Shown: positions 17,366 through 26,221, counted from the stretch's first letter. The stretch: 64,000 bases of DNA from Phormidesmis priestleyi BC1401 (GCF_001650195.1 NZ_LXYR01000018.1:1-64000); one strand, 5' to 3'. Notes: generated by a model not told the origin, from the letters alone. Translations and numbers: made by a program.

Positions 17366-17986
17366 ATGGATACACCACTCACTCAAACGCAGTTCACTCA
17401 ACTTGTCGCTGAAGTGGGGCAACTCTCAAGACAGCGTAAGGGCGAGTTGTCATCAGAACAAGTTAGACAAATCTTGCTGCAACTCAACTTGTCTGATGAT
17501 TTGCTAGACGAAGCGATCGTGCAGTTAAACCGACGCAAAGCACTTTTAAGACGGCAAAAACGAAACTGGCTGATTGGCGGAGTGATTGCAGTCACCCTCA
17601 CAGGTGGCATCGCAACTACAGCACTTTTACATCAACAATATCAACAGCAAATCGCACGAATTTCTGTCTTGCAAAATCGAATTACCCTTGCGAATAGTAA
17701 GATTGATGCAGGTCAAATCGATCGCCAAAACAAGCCCAAGGTGTTTTATCGAGTCACCCTGCAAGATACCCCGTTGGGCAATCGCTTGAGTCCGACGTGT
17801 GAATGGATTGATCCGTCCGGGCAAACGGTTCTTCAGAGCACTTATCAAACGCAACTCATCGAAAAATCGGTCTGGACAACCTACTGTTTTTATCAACTTA
17901 AAGCAAACACCTCGCCCGGAACGTGGCGGGTGCAGATGTCGTTAGAAGGGCGATCGCTCAGTCGTCAAACGTTTGTCGTTAAGTGA
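17366..17986 (+). CDS. Single-pass membrane protein with C-terminal beta domain
   Basis: 206 aa. Residues 1-65 are helical and charged. A transmembrane segment follows (about 68-90, WLIGGVIAVTLTGGIATTALL), then a short coiled linker and a beta-rich domain of about 90 residues (FYRVTLQDTPLG to GTWRVQMSLEGRSL) resembling immunoglobulin-like accessory domains. The topology suggests a cytoplasmic helical head and an extracytoplasmic beta domain. I do not recognise the family. It is upstream of arfB on the same strand with about 70 nt between. Confidence 0.6.
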   Translation: MDTPLTQTQFTQLVAEVGQLSRQRKGELSSEQVRQILLQLNLSDDLLDEAIVQLNRRKALLRRQKRNWLIGGVIAVTLTGGIATTALLHQQYQQQIARISVLQNRITLANSKIDAGQIDRQNKPKVFYRVTLQDTPLGNRLSPTCEWIDPSGQTVLQSTYQTQLIEKSVWTTYCFYQLKANTSPGTWRVQMSLEGRSLSRQTFVVK

Positions 17987-18058
17987 TGATGGGCAAACCC
18001 TATCAGTTCGTGGGCTACCATAGCACTACGAAATTGCGCAAAGCTATACCCTCAAACC

Positions 18059-18472
18059 ATGCTGCAAATCTCTAAACACGTCACCATTCCGTTCAGCGAG
18101 ATTGAGATGAATGCGATTCGATCGCAGGGGGCAGGCGGTCAAAACGTCAATAAGGTGGCAACTGCAATTCATTTGAGATTTGATATTAAGGCTTCATCGC
18201 TGCCCGATCGTTATAAAGAAGCGCTGTTAAACCTCAGTGATCATCGCATTACCCAAGACGGAATCGTGGTGATTAAAGCTCAAGAACACCGCAGCCAAGA
18301 GCAAAACCGAGAAGAAGCATTGGGACGGCTGCAAGCCTTGATCACCCGCGCTGTGATCGTGCCGCGTCCGCGTAAACTCACGAAACCGACCCGTAGCTCT
18401 CAGAGAAAACGGCTCGATCATAAAACCAAGCGAGGACAAATCAAATCAATGCGAAAGCCGATCGTAGAGTGA
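18059..18472 (+). CDS. arfB: Alternative ribosome-rescue factor B (peptidyl-tRNA hydrolase)
   Basis: 137 aa. The release-factor catalytic GGQ is at residues 26-28 in SQGAGGQNVNKVATA. The C-terminus is a lysine/arginine-rich tail (KTKRGQIKSMRKP), which in ArfB (YaeJ) enters the empty mRNA channel of a stalled ribosome. It hydrolyses peptidyl-tRNA on non-stop complexes. The length matches the family and excludes a full release factor. ATG at 18059 is the natural start. Confidence 0.9.
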   Translation: MLQISKHVTIPFSEIEMNAIRSQGAGGQNVNKVATAIHLRFDIKASSLPDRYKEALLNLSDHRITQDGIVVIKAQEHRSQEQNREEALGRLQALITRAVIVPRPRKLTKPTRSSQRKRLDHKTKRGQIKSMRKPIVE

Positions 18473-18642
18473 ACGTTGAGTAGATCGGCAGTCACAATAC
18501 GATCTCTATTATCTTGAAGCGCTATCTTGAGCAGGAGTGTAAACGGTTTGAATAGAACCCGTGATTGAGAACACAACCTCTCGTTACAGTATGAAGCTAA
18601 CCGTTTTTCTAACGGGCAATTTTGGAAAGGAGTCATCGTTGA

Positions 18643-18972
18643 TCACGATAGTGCATTAAAAGCAGTGCAATATCTGTTTGGCGCAGAGCCGAGCGATATT
18701 GAAGTGCTGTCGTTTGTGTTAGACATCGAATTCTGTTTAGGTTTTAGCAGAACATACCTGCTGGATTTTAAAACGTTTTCAATTCGTGCCTGTTCCAGTT
18801 CATTGAGCGTATAGAGAGGAGCAGTGGCATCAAGCCGTCCCAAAATCGTCAACCCTGTTGTCGCTAAAACCACCGCAATCTGAGAGACGCTGTTGGGGTC
18901 GATTTTCCCTTTCTCCTGATAGTCTGAAACATTTTTAGCGATCGCAGGGGAAATGGACGCGATCGCCGTCAA
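18643..18972 (-). CDS. Small cyanobacterial membrane protein, start codon unclear
   Basis: The frame from TTG 18972 encodes 109 aa, but it is open for 31 more codons (to 19065) and that extension adds SRTFWGAV directly before LTAIASISP, a stretch that looks like the natural start of a hydrophobic segment in this small cyanobacterial family (toxin/holin-like membrane proteins with a RLDATAPLYT segment). No ATG, GTG or TTG lies in the extension; only ATA and ATT occur. The real start may be non-canonical, or the original start may have been lost. Function unknown. Confidence 0.45.
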   Translation of the reverse strand: MTAIASISPAIAKNVSDYQEKGKIDPNSVSQIAVVLATTGLTILGRLDATAPLYTLNELEQARIENVLKSSRYVLLKPKQNSMSNTNDSTSISLGSAPNRYCTAFNALS

Positions 18973-19159
18973 AACGGCTCCCCAGAAAGTTCTGCTTTGA
19001 AAAAGACTCTTAGCACGAGGGGTAGAAGAGGAATTGCTTATCTCCCTTTGAATGCCTCTTAATGACTAACTCTATGGGTTTCATCAGGGCTAAGAGCGAC
19101 TATTACGGACAAATGAAACTACCTTTTCGGGTACTTTAAGCTGAGATAGGGAAATTCTA

Positions 19160-20287
19160 ATGCCAAGATGTGATGGTGATAAATTGATGAACGAATGGGA
19201 GCTAGTAGAATCAGCCAAGAGCGGTGAGATGCAGGCACTCTCAGCCTTACTCAATCAGACGTTTGTAGATCGAGCGATCACCGTGAAGGTGAGTCTGCAA
19301 TCAACCTGTCTGCGAATTTTGCTCGAAGCCGATCAGGTGCCAGACTCTGAAGCCACGATCGCTCTGATTCAAGACAGAATGCAGGATATCAAGAGCGATC
19401 GGATTCAATCCGTTCAGGTATTTGGGCGCGTAAATGGAGTCAATCGATCCGTTTGGTCTGAAACACTTACTTTAGAATCTTCTGCATCGTTCACTTCTAC
19501 GGCGGTTCATCCTCCTCAAACTTCGGGGAGTCGTTCTCGATCGCGGATCAGATCTGTCGACTCAAAAGGCTCAAGCGCATTGCTGACGGGATTCATTTTA
19601 GCGATCGCGCTGACGATTATCAGCCCGTTTAGAGTTTTATTCCACGGGTTTCTAATTCTGGTACACGAAATTGGACATGCCGCAACTCACTGGCTGTTTG
19701 GTCGTCCTGCAATTCCGACGGTCAATCTCGCCTATGGTGGAGGCGTAACGCTAGTCTTTGACCAATCTATCTTTGTGATTTGTCTCGTTTATTTAGCGAT
19801 CGCTTTCCTTGCTTACTGCTGTCGTCGCTATCGATTCATTCTAGTGTTACTGGGAATATTCACCAGCATTTATAGTATTTGTCTATCAACATCCATAAAT
19901 TTAATACTTTCGATATTTATGGGTCACGGCATGGAGTTGGTTGCGATCGCAGTTTGTTTATATTTATCGATCAGCGGATACTTTTGTCGGTCTTCGGGCG
20001 ATCGCTCCATTTATAGTATGTTGGGATTCTTTACGCTGTTCTCTGACGTTCAGTTTGCCTGGAATCTGGCTCATGATCTCGACTATCGAGAAATGTATGA
20101 AGGCGGGATCGGTGGCGTTATCGATAACGATTTTGTGATTTTGGCGCGAGATTATTTCAACGTAGATCTGTCTGTTGTTGCAACCGATTTCTTAATCGGC
20201 TGTGTTATTGTTCCGTTGATTGTGCTTTTAGTGTTTTACACTGAGTTCTGGCTGCGTGAGTGGCTAGATCGAATGCTTCTCGCCTAA
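19160..20287 (+). CDS. M50-like membrane metalloprotease family protein
   Basis: 375 aa. Residues 1-105 form a conserved cyanobacterial N-terminal domain (EWELVESAKSGEMQALSALLN, LRILLEADQVPDSE). A low-complexity Ser/Arg linker follows, then about six transmembrane helices. The zinc-protease motif HEIGH (His169-His173) sits in the first of these, followed by an AYGGG segment as in M50B-like proteins. A partner NPDG motif is not seen, so activity is uncertain. ATG 19187 (MNEWELVES) is an alternative start. The gene ends in front of a tandem hairpin repeat. Confidence 0.68.
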   Translation: MPRCDGDKLMNEWELVESAKSGEMQALSALLNQTFVDRAITVKVSLQSTCLRILLEADQVPDSEATIALIQDRMQDIKSDRIQSVQVFGRVNGVNRSVWSETLTLESSASFTSTAVHPPQTSGSRSRSRIRSVDSKGSSALLTGFILAIALTIISPFRVLFHGFLILVHEIGHAATHWLFGRPAIPTVNLAYGGGVTLVFDQSIFVICLVYLAIAFLAYCCRRYRFILVLLGIFTSIYSICLSTSINLILSIFMGHGMELVAIAVCLYLSISGYFCRSSGDRSIYSMLGFFTLFSDVQFAWNLAHDLDYREMYEGGIGGVIDNDFVILARDYFNVDLSVVATDFLIGCVIVPLIVLLVFYTEFWLREWLDRMLLA

Positions 20288-20368
20288 TCCAGCGATAGGT
20301 TGCTAATTCTAGATTGCAGTCTGAACCGATCGAGTAAGAAACCAGAAACCGCATCACCCAACCCTGTA

Positions 20369-20427
20369 GAGACGTTTCGGTGAAACGTCTCCTCATAATT
20401 AATCAAGACGCTCCGCCGGAACGTCTC
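20369..20427. repeat. Short palindromic repeat, two copies in tandem
   Basis: Copy 3 at 20369-20391 is the perfect GAGACGTTTC-GGT-GAAACGTCTC hairpin. Copy 4 at 20406-20427 has arms AGACGCTCC and GGAACGTCT around GCC, with one C/A mismatch. The pair lies exactly between two convergent genes, as a bidirectional terminator would. Confidence 0.78.
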
Positions 20428-20431
20428 TACA

Positions 20432-21517
20432 TTATGTCCAATACAAAACCTTTGCTTGAGGAAACCGATCGCGAATCTGCCCTTCAAAAAACTGGCGCAT
20501 CGACTTCATCGTGGTAGAGTCATAGACATATTTGGTGCCACCAAACTTATTGCGCTTAACCACTCGCTTAGACTCATCCATCTCTAGCTTGCTGTTGGGA
20601 TACCACGACTGCAACACCTCTTTAGACCCTGGCGTAAAGCGATGAGAAATTAGCTCAAACGTCAAATCGCACTCAAAGTCTAATGCCGCGCTAATCGCAT
20701 CAAAAAGACTGGTGTAGTGCTCTTCCCAATCCTCGATCGGCATAATCGGCGCAATCACTAACCCTACTGGATAGCCGCCTCCACCTTGTGCACGGGGCAA
20801 CGCCAGCTTCCGCAGTGCCTGAAGTCGATTGGCAACCGATGCCGTGCCTCCTTCGAGGCGATCGCTAATCGGGGCAGCATTCACACTAAATCGACAGCGA
20901 GTATGCCCATTGTGCGGCAGATCTAGCAACTCATCTACGCCATCAAACTTCGACACCCAGCGCAGATAGCCATCCTCACGAGTCCCAAAATAGCGAATGC
21001 ACTCTGCTAAACTGCCCGTCAAATGCTCAATGCCGAGCGGGTCAGTGTAGCAACTCACCTCAAACGAAGTGGGATTACCAGATTTTTCGTAGCTTCCGAG
21101 ATGCTGCAACGTCTGAGGCAAATTGGCAAACGCCCGAATCACAGGCGGACCAGACAGACTTCCTGCTAGATAACAATATTGACAGTGAGCCGGACACCCC
21201 TCAGCCAAGTGAAACTGCCAGTCAGCCGATGGCGGAATCGGACTTAGTTTTAAGCTGCTCGGTGGTGCATTCACTACCGCTAAGGTGCGCTTAGAAATTG
21301 CATAGGTTTCGCGCTCAGTCTCGCCGCGCAAACCTGTGAGCCGATTTTTAGGCAACTCTTCGACAGGCAGATTTAAAGCCTTGACTCGCGAAAGAATTTG
21401 CTGACCCCAAGGCTCATCTAAAGCTGCGGGGGTAAACAGAACTTGCTCAGGCATCCACAAACGCGCTTTTTGAGTCGCTTGGGGGAAAGAAACGGGGGGA
21501 ACGATCGAACTTAACAA
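20432..21517 (-). CDS. Spore-photoproduct-lyase-like radical SAM protein
   Basis: 361 aa. The radical SAM cluster motif CPAHCQYC has Cys108, Cys112 and Cys115, followed by YLAGSLSG. The N-terminal EQVLFTPAALDEPWGQQI and the later CRFSVNAAPISDRLEGGT segments match the SplB family, which reverses thymine spore photoproduct in endospore formers. In a non-sporulating cyanobacterium the substrate is unknown, but a DNA-repair role is plausible. The start is TTG at 21517, with ATG 21454 an alternative. Confidence 0.8.
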   Translation of the reverse strand: MLSSIVPPVSFPQATQKARLWMPEQVLFTPAALDEPWGQQILSRVKALNLPVEELPKNRLTGLRGETERETYAISKRTLAVVNAPPSSLKLSPIPPSADWQFHLAEGCPAHCQYCYLAGSLSGPPVIRAFANLPQTLQHLGSYEKSGNPTSFEVSCYTDPLGIEHLTGSLAECIRYFGTREDGYLRWVSKFDGVDELLDLPHNGHTRCRFSVNAAPISDRLEGGTASVANRLQALRKLALPRAQGGGGYPVGLVIAPIMPIEDWEEHYTSLFDAISAALDFECDLTFELISHRFTPGSKEVLQSWYPNSKLEMDESKRVVKRNKFGGTKYVYDSTTMKSMRQFFEGQIRDRFPQAKVLYWT

Positions 21518-22035
21518 TCTCTCTGCTCCATCTTTGTTCTATCCCTATTATCGCTTTTCTTGCAAAGCTGAATAACCTGTCTATAAGCGGATTTCACGAC
21601 TTTAAGAGTAGGGTTTTCTCTGCTCTCTAAACGCTGTGAGTCAACCGTCTCCAAACCTGTTTGAGCGCCCAATTGACGAGAATCTTTTCGGCGATCGAGC
21701 AATCTCTCTTATCTAGAAGCGGTGCCACCCGTTAAACCTCGTCGATCGTGATTCCATAGCCCAATCACTCTGTTTCATAAGCTTTGTCCCACACCGCTCT
21801 AACCGGATCTTTGTCGATCGCTAACTATTCTAGGTATTCTGTATCAGACATAGTTAAATCGATAAGTAGGAGCTAATTGTTCACCAAAGTTTTTTCTCAA
21901 CTGAATTTGTTATAGGACAGTACATCAGGTAAAGAGGTTGAATTGTGTTGTTTTAAAGAAGAAGAAAAGTACCTGTTGTCCTCCTCGGAGAGTACGCTAT
22001 ATTTTTGATACTCCCCCTATGGATTTGACGACCGA
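21518..22035. other. Intergenic region with no supported gene
   Basis: A 63-codon frame on the minus strand (21511-21702) overlaps the start of the SPL-like gene but has no recognisable features, and I regard it as chance. The remaining AT-rich sequence contains only isolated homopurine runs (GAAGAAGAAAAG near 21959) upstream of the excalibur gene. Confidence 0.5.
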
Positions 22036-22272
22036 ATGAAATCGCTTGCTGTAACCTGCGGTTTGACCGCGCTGATATTGTCACCCTTTCTGCTAACTAC
22101 ACTGTCTTCTACGGCGAAGAATTGCGATCCTGCTTATCCCAGTGTTTGCATTCCTTCCCCGCCGCCTGACCTGGACTGCAAAGACATTCCCTATCGCAAT
22201 TTTAGAGTGTTGGCTCCCGACCCGCATCGGTTCGATCGTGACAAAGACGGCATCGGCTGCGAGAAAAAATAA
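22036..22272 (+). CDS. Secreted excalibur-domain protein
   Basis: 78 aa. A signal peptide (KSLAVTCGLTALILSPFLLTTLSSTA) precedes a cysteine-containing mature part that ends in the excalibur calcium-binding motif DRDKDGIGCE. Three further cysteines (NCDPAYPSVC, LDCKD) suggest two disulfides. Excalibur domains occur on extracellular nucleases and surface proteins; here it is free-standing. Probably exported to the periplasm or outside. The 3' end abuts a hairpin repeat. Confidence 0.8.
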   Translation: MKSLAVTCGLTALILSPFLLTTLSSTAKNCDPAYPSVCIPSPPPDLDCKDIPYRNFRVLAPDPHRFDRDKDGIGCEKK

Positions 22273-22276
22273 CGTA

Positions 22277-22299
22277 GAGACGTTTCGGTGGAACGTCTC
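22277..22299. repeat. Short palindromic repeat, copy 5 (wobble form)
   Basis: Arms GAGACGTTTC and GGAACGTCTC around GGT. Relative to the perfect copies the right arm has changed A to G, giving a U-G wobble in RNA. It lies 5 nt after the excalibur gene stop. Confidence 0.75.
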
Positions 22300-22344
22300 C
22301 AAGACATCGGGTAAACGTATGATTCAGTTGCATTCATTCAAACA

Positions 22345-24573
22345 TTACCAGCGTTGAATAATTTTCCCTAATTCCTGAAGACTCAAATAATCAACAATAA
22401 AGCTTCTTCGGAGCAAATCAGTCGGAATAAATTCGTCATATTTTTGCAGTTTGGGGACTTCATCCGGGTCAAGCAATTCATCAGTATTGATAGTTTTGCT
22501 ATCTAGCGGCGACTCACTCCAAGCCGCCCCAAACGATCGCAGTTCAGACTCCAGACTTTCTAGCTTGCACTTACCCAATCTGACGATGATGAAATAGGGC
22601 GATCGGGTTTTAATGCTTTTCAGCCCCAACGCCCCTTTGCAGTAGAACCTCAAAAAGCGTTCTAACGTGCGAAACGCCGTGGTTCCTGCCCAGGGAAAAA
22701 TGCAGCAAAGCTCTTCATCTAACCGCACGATCGGATGACTCAACAATCCGCTATTGTGTGCCATCTCACGGGCAAGCTGCAGTCGTTTTTGTGCGCCCTC
22801 TTGCAGATAAGAATAGTGCGTAGTTTCTAAAAGAATTTGCCGCATTCGTTGCAGCACCCGCGTATGAATCTCTCCTGCACTGCCTCGCCAAGAACTAGAA
22901 GTTGCTGCCTTTTGGCTGGCTTGCACCGCAATCACTTTTTTCTTCGAGTCTACTTCCAGCACTTCCCATACCCGCCCCGCAAGCGAGATCAGATCACCCT
23001 CACTCGGCGGCACCACAATGCTCCCGATCGCCTTACTATCCCGCTTAACGACATAATCCTCAGCATCCGGGAAGATCGCGTAAAACTTGAAATTTCGAGC
23101 AATCTTTTCTCCTTGCAGTCCAATAATCAGTCCGCCTTCGGGTGTTTTCTCAATCTGATCAATCTCGATTAAATGTCGCAATAGCTGCCGAAAATCGGGT
23201 TGTGAAATAGCTTGAAAAGGCGGGAGCGTCAGCACCTGTTCAGCCAGCGCTGAGGGTGAAAGCTCTCCTTGCGATGCCAACACACTCATTGTTTGGTGAT
23301 AGAGCAAACTGAACGGATAGCGCAGCGATCGAGTCGGCTCAATCCATTTTTCTTCGAGATAAAGCTGAATCACGGCGATGCACTGCAAAAGCTGCCAGGG
23401 CACCTGTTCGGGCAACGATTCCTCACCCGTGGGTCGCTCTTCTGCACAGATGAATCTCATCTCAGCCGCGCCGCCTCGTCTGCCCGATCGCCCTAATCGC
23501 TGCAAAAAGCTCGCGACCGATGCAGGCGCTTCAAGCTGAATGACCCGATCGAGTTGTCCTAAATCAATGCCCATCTCAAAAGTCACAGTCGCAGCAGTCA
23601 CGGCGGGCGTATCTGGTTTTCGCATCGCGGTTTCTGCGGTTTCTCGCAGGGAGGCTGAGATGCTGCCGTGATGAACGTGATAGATATCCGGAAATCCTTT
23701 AGCGTGGGCAATATCTCGCAGAGCGGCGATCGCGTCTTCAGTCGCGGTGCGTCCGTTAGCAAAGATCAGGCATTTGCGCCCCTGACTTTGATTGAACAGA
23801 TGCAAATGATAAGGGTTAAACGCTGAATCCTTGGTTTCCCCGATCGCTCTCACAACCAATCCCGGATCGTAGAAATGCTCTAACGAAAGCTGAATCGTTC
23901 GCTGTCCGTCGTCAATTTTTGGGGTGCTGACCGAGCGAGATGTGCCCGATCGCAGCCACTCTTCAGCCAAACCATAATCTCCTAATGTGGCTGACAATCC
24001 GATTCGGCGCGGCTGATTGTGGGTGAGTTTGGCAAGACGAGACAACTGACAGAGAATCTGAGCGCCCCGATCGCTGCCAATAAAGGCGTGAATCTCGTCA
24101 ATCACGACAAACCGCAGATCACCAAAGACACGATCGAGATCAGCCCGTTTGTTAATCAGCAGGCTTTCTAATGACTCTGGTGTGATTTGCAAAATGCCAC
24201 GCGGATGGGTGAATAGCTTCTTCTTACAGCTTTGGGCGACATCTCCATGCCACGCCCACACGGGAATCTCAGCGTGTTTTAAGAGATCATTTAAGCGATC
24301 GAACTGGTCGTTAATCAACGCCTTAATCGGACTGATGTACACGGCTCCGATCGACTCAGGAGGATTTTCATGCAGCAGGGTCAATATGGGCAGAAATGCG
24401 GCTTCTGTCTTGCCAGATGCCGTTCCGGCTGCAATGAGTAGATGGTCATCTGTCTCAAATACAACGCGACAGGCTTCGACTTGAGCGTGTCTCAGATCAG
24501 TCCAGCCATTGCTATAAATATAGTCTTGAATAAACGGAGCAAGACGCTGATAAGAACTCTGCATAAATAGCAA
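22345..24573 (-). CDS. Lhr-like DEAD/DEAH-box DNA/RNA helicase
   Basis: 742 aa superfamily 2 helicase. Motif I is AGTASGKTEA, motif Ia SPIKALINDQ, motif II DEIH, motif III SATLGD, and motif VI QRLGRSGRRG; the FANGRTATED and EMGIDLGQLD motifs mark the second RecA domain. The C-terminal ~300 aa form the accessory region of large helicase-related proteins. The closest family appears to be Lhr-type or DEXH helicases linked to DNA repair. It is monocistronic. ATG lies at 24561 or 24573 (MLFMQSSYQRL). Confidence 0.88.
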   Translation of the reverse strand: MLFMQSSYQRLAPFIQDYIYSNGWTDLRHAQVEACRVVFETDDHLLIAAGTASGKTEAAFLPILTLLHENPPESIGAVYISPIKALINDQFDRLNDLLKHAEIPVWAWHGDVAQSCKKKLFTHPRGILQITPESLESLLINKRADLDRVFGDLRFVVIDEIHAFIGSDRGAQILCQLSRLAKLTHNQPRRIGLSATLGDYGLAEEWLRSGTSRSVSTPKIDDGQRTIQLSLEHFYDPGLVVRAIGETKDSAFNPYHLHLFNQSQGRKCLIFANGRTATEDAIAALRDIAHAKGFPDIYHVHHGSISASLRETAETAMRKPDTPAVTAATVTFEMGIDLGQLDRVIQLEAPASVASFLQRLGRSGRRGGAAEMRFICAEERPTGEESLPEQVPWQLLQCIAVIQLYLEEKWIEPTRSLRYPFSLLYHQTMSVLASQGELSPSALAEQVLTLPPFQAISQPDFRQLLRHLIEIDQIEKTPEGGLIIGLQGEKIARNFKFYAIFPDAEDYVVKRDSKAIGSIVVPPSEGDLISLAGRVWEVLEVDSKKKVIAVQASQKAATSSSWRGSAGEIHTRVLQRMRQILLETTHYSYLQEGAQKRLQLAREMAHNSGLLSHPIVRLDEELCCIFPWAGTTAFRTLERFLRFYCKGALGLKSIKTRSPYFIIVRLGKCKLESLESELRSFGAAWSESPLDSKTINTDELLDPDEVPKLQKYDEFIPTDLLRRSFIVDYLSLQELGKIIQRW

Positions 24574-24682
24574 TCATTCAATAGATAGAATCAGTCAACA
24601 CTCTGGACAGTTTTTGACAAGAAAGCGACCCATCTATTAGGGTGCAAATAATCATAAACGCGCCAAATAGATAGCTATATCA

Positions 24683-24732
24683 GCCCTTTGTGATTACGGT
24701 GCTATTGCTGCCTAAAACTAGCCAAAGTATTG
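24683..24732 (+). mobile_element. Remnant of an IS4-type element (3' terminus only)
   Basis: The last 10 codons and stop (ALCDYGAIAA) plus 17 nt match the end of the transposase at 1-592 (TLCDYGTIAA then AAAACT and AAGTATTG). Most differences are third-position changes, so this is a diverged relative, not a recent duplicate. Everything upstream is missing, so it is a deletion scar. It ends near 24732. Confidence 0.75.
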
Positions 24733-24873
24733 CACAAGACAATTAGTGCGTATGATAGCAATGAAACTGAATAACCTCCTGAAAATCAATTTTGCTCTGC
24801 TGTAAGTGACCCCGATCGAACGTCTCAGTTCTCTTGAGCATAATAGAGATCGCTGTTGTATCTCCTATTTCCC

Positions 24874-25242
24874 ATGAACCACCATTCACTTCCCTCTGAT
24901 GACTTACCCCCTCTCAAGCTAGAAGAAACAGACAGCAGCCTGATCCGCCAGCTCGAAGAAGCACTCAGTCGATATTTCTATGAATCTTGTGATGGAGTCA
25001 CTCAAGCGCTGCTGACCAACTGTGAATGGTATTTCACCACGATTTCAACCGTTCCAACGCTCGTGATCAATGGTGCTGACAGTGCGATGAATCAGCGTGT
25101 TTTTAATCATATTGTGGCGATCGCGACTGCGTTATCAGAGTTTTCTATTAGCGCCAAAGTTGTGATCGGCTCAACGATCGGACAGGAAGCCTTTGTTGAA
25201 ATCCGAGTGGATGAAATTTCTGCTTATCAAGACCCTCTTTGA
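24874..25242 (+). CDS. Hypothetical protein (122 aa)
   Basis: ATG at 24874 begins MNHHSLPSDDLPPL; an in-frame TTG at 24856 is less likely. The product is acidic and predicted soluble, with one cysteine in FYESCDGVTQALLTNC plus another, and a central beta-alpha pattern (TLVINGADSAMNQRVFNHIVAIATAL, SAKVVIGSTIGQEAFVEIRV). I do not recognise the family. It is followed after 82 nt by the Uma2 gene on the same strand. Confidence 0.55.
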   Translation: MNHHSLPSDDLPPLKLEETDSSLIRQLEEALSRYFYESCDGVTQALLTNCEWYFTTISTVPTLVINGADSAMNQRVFNHIVAIATALSEFSISAKVVIGSTIGQEAFVEIRVDEISAYQDPL

Positions 25243-25324
25243 GATTGGTGCCTAGAAAGAGTGAGCTAAACTCTAAATAGCTCAAAGACGCTGCAACGAC
25301 GGGTCTGTGATTAGGGGTCAACCT

Positions 25325-26221
25325 ATGGTTCTGCAAATTCCTTCTGTTAAAAAAGAGCCGATCGTCACTTGGGAAGCTCTGCCACTCGACTTTGTGTTAC
25401 CAGATGACCCTGTGGAAAATATTCAACAACCGCCCCTCGCTGCCGCCCTGACCGATGCGCTAGGAGCCAACAGGCACATCCAGCCCGAAATGCTGATTGG
25501 CTCAAACTTTGGGTTGGTCGCCACGATGAACAAAAAGACAGTAGTCAAAGCCCCAGACTGGTTTTATGTGCCCCAAGTGCATCCGATCGCGGAAGGCACC
25601 ATTCGACGCAGCTACACTCCTAACTTAGAGGGTGCGCCTGTTGCGATCGCAATGGAGTTTCTCTCACAAGAAGAGGGCGGCGAGTTGTCGGTACGATCGA
25701 CTCCTCCTTATGGCAAGCTCTATTTTTATGAGCAAATTTTGCAAGTGCCGACCTACGTCACCTACGATCCTTATGAACCTAGTCTCGAAGTCCGGTGCCT
25801 GTCGCAAAACAGACGCTATGTCATGCAAGAAGCGGATGCTCAGAAACGGGTGTGGATTCCTGAGTTAAATCTGTTTTTAGGAATCTGGGCAGGAGAGCGT
25901 CTCAAACAAACCGCAAACTGGCTGCGCTGGTGGGATGCATCTGGCAATCTGCTGCTTTGGAGTTCAGAACAGGTAGACCAAGAACGCCAAAGAGCCGATG
26001 AAGAGCGCCAAAGAGCCGATGAAGAACGTCTACGAGCTGATGAAGAACGCCAACGAGCCGATGAAGAACGCCAACGAGCAACCGAGGCGCGTCAACGGGC
26101 AGACGAAGAACATCAACGGGCAGATGAAGAACGCCAACGAGCAGACCAGGAACGTCAACGGGCAGAGGTCCTAGCGGCTGAGTTACGCAGGCTGGGGATT
26201 GACCCCGATCGCCTAACTTAG
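25325..26221 (+). CDS. Uma2 (DUF820) family protein with heptad-repeat tail
   Basis: The N-terminal ~190 aa form a Uma2 domain of the PD-(D/E)xK-like fold: PDWFYVPQV, GAPVAIAMEFLS, GKLYFYEQILQVPTYVTYDP and the closing LNLFLGIW segment. Uma2 genes are strongly multiplied in cyanobacteria; a nuclease role is predicted, not proven. The last 80 residues contain nine 7-aa repeats (ADEERQR type), a highly charged coiled coil found in several Uma2 proteins, ending with LRRLGIDPDRL. Start ATG 25325. Confidence 0.82.
   Translation: MVLQIPSVKKEPIVTWEALPLDFVLPDDPVENIQQPPLAAALTDALGANRHIQPEMLIGSNFGLVATMNKKTVVKAPDWFYVPQVHPIAEGTIRRSYTPNLEGAPVAIAMEFLSQEEGGELSVRSTPPYGKLYFYEQILQVPTYVTYDPYEPSLEVRCLSQNRRYVMQEADAQKRVWIPELNLFLGIWAGERLKQTANWLRWWDASGNLLLWSSEQVDQERQRADEERQRADEERLRADEERQRADEERQRATEARQRADEEHQRADEERQRADQERQRAEVLAAELRRLGIDPDRLT
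25973..26161 (+). repeat. Tandem 21-bp coding repeat, nine units
   Basis: Nine consecutive 21-nt units encode variants of A-D-E-E-R-Q-R inside the Uma2 gene. Units differ by a few synonymous or conservative changes (cgccaa/cgtcaa, gccgat/gcagac), so the array is not freshly expanded. Repeat number is likely to vary among strains by slippage. Confidence 0.88.

Noticed and set aside
21511-21702. 63-codon minus-strand frame upstream of the SPL-like gene
   Set aside because: No start context, no recognisable motif, overlaps the SPL start; reads like chance coding in a regulatory region.
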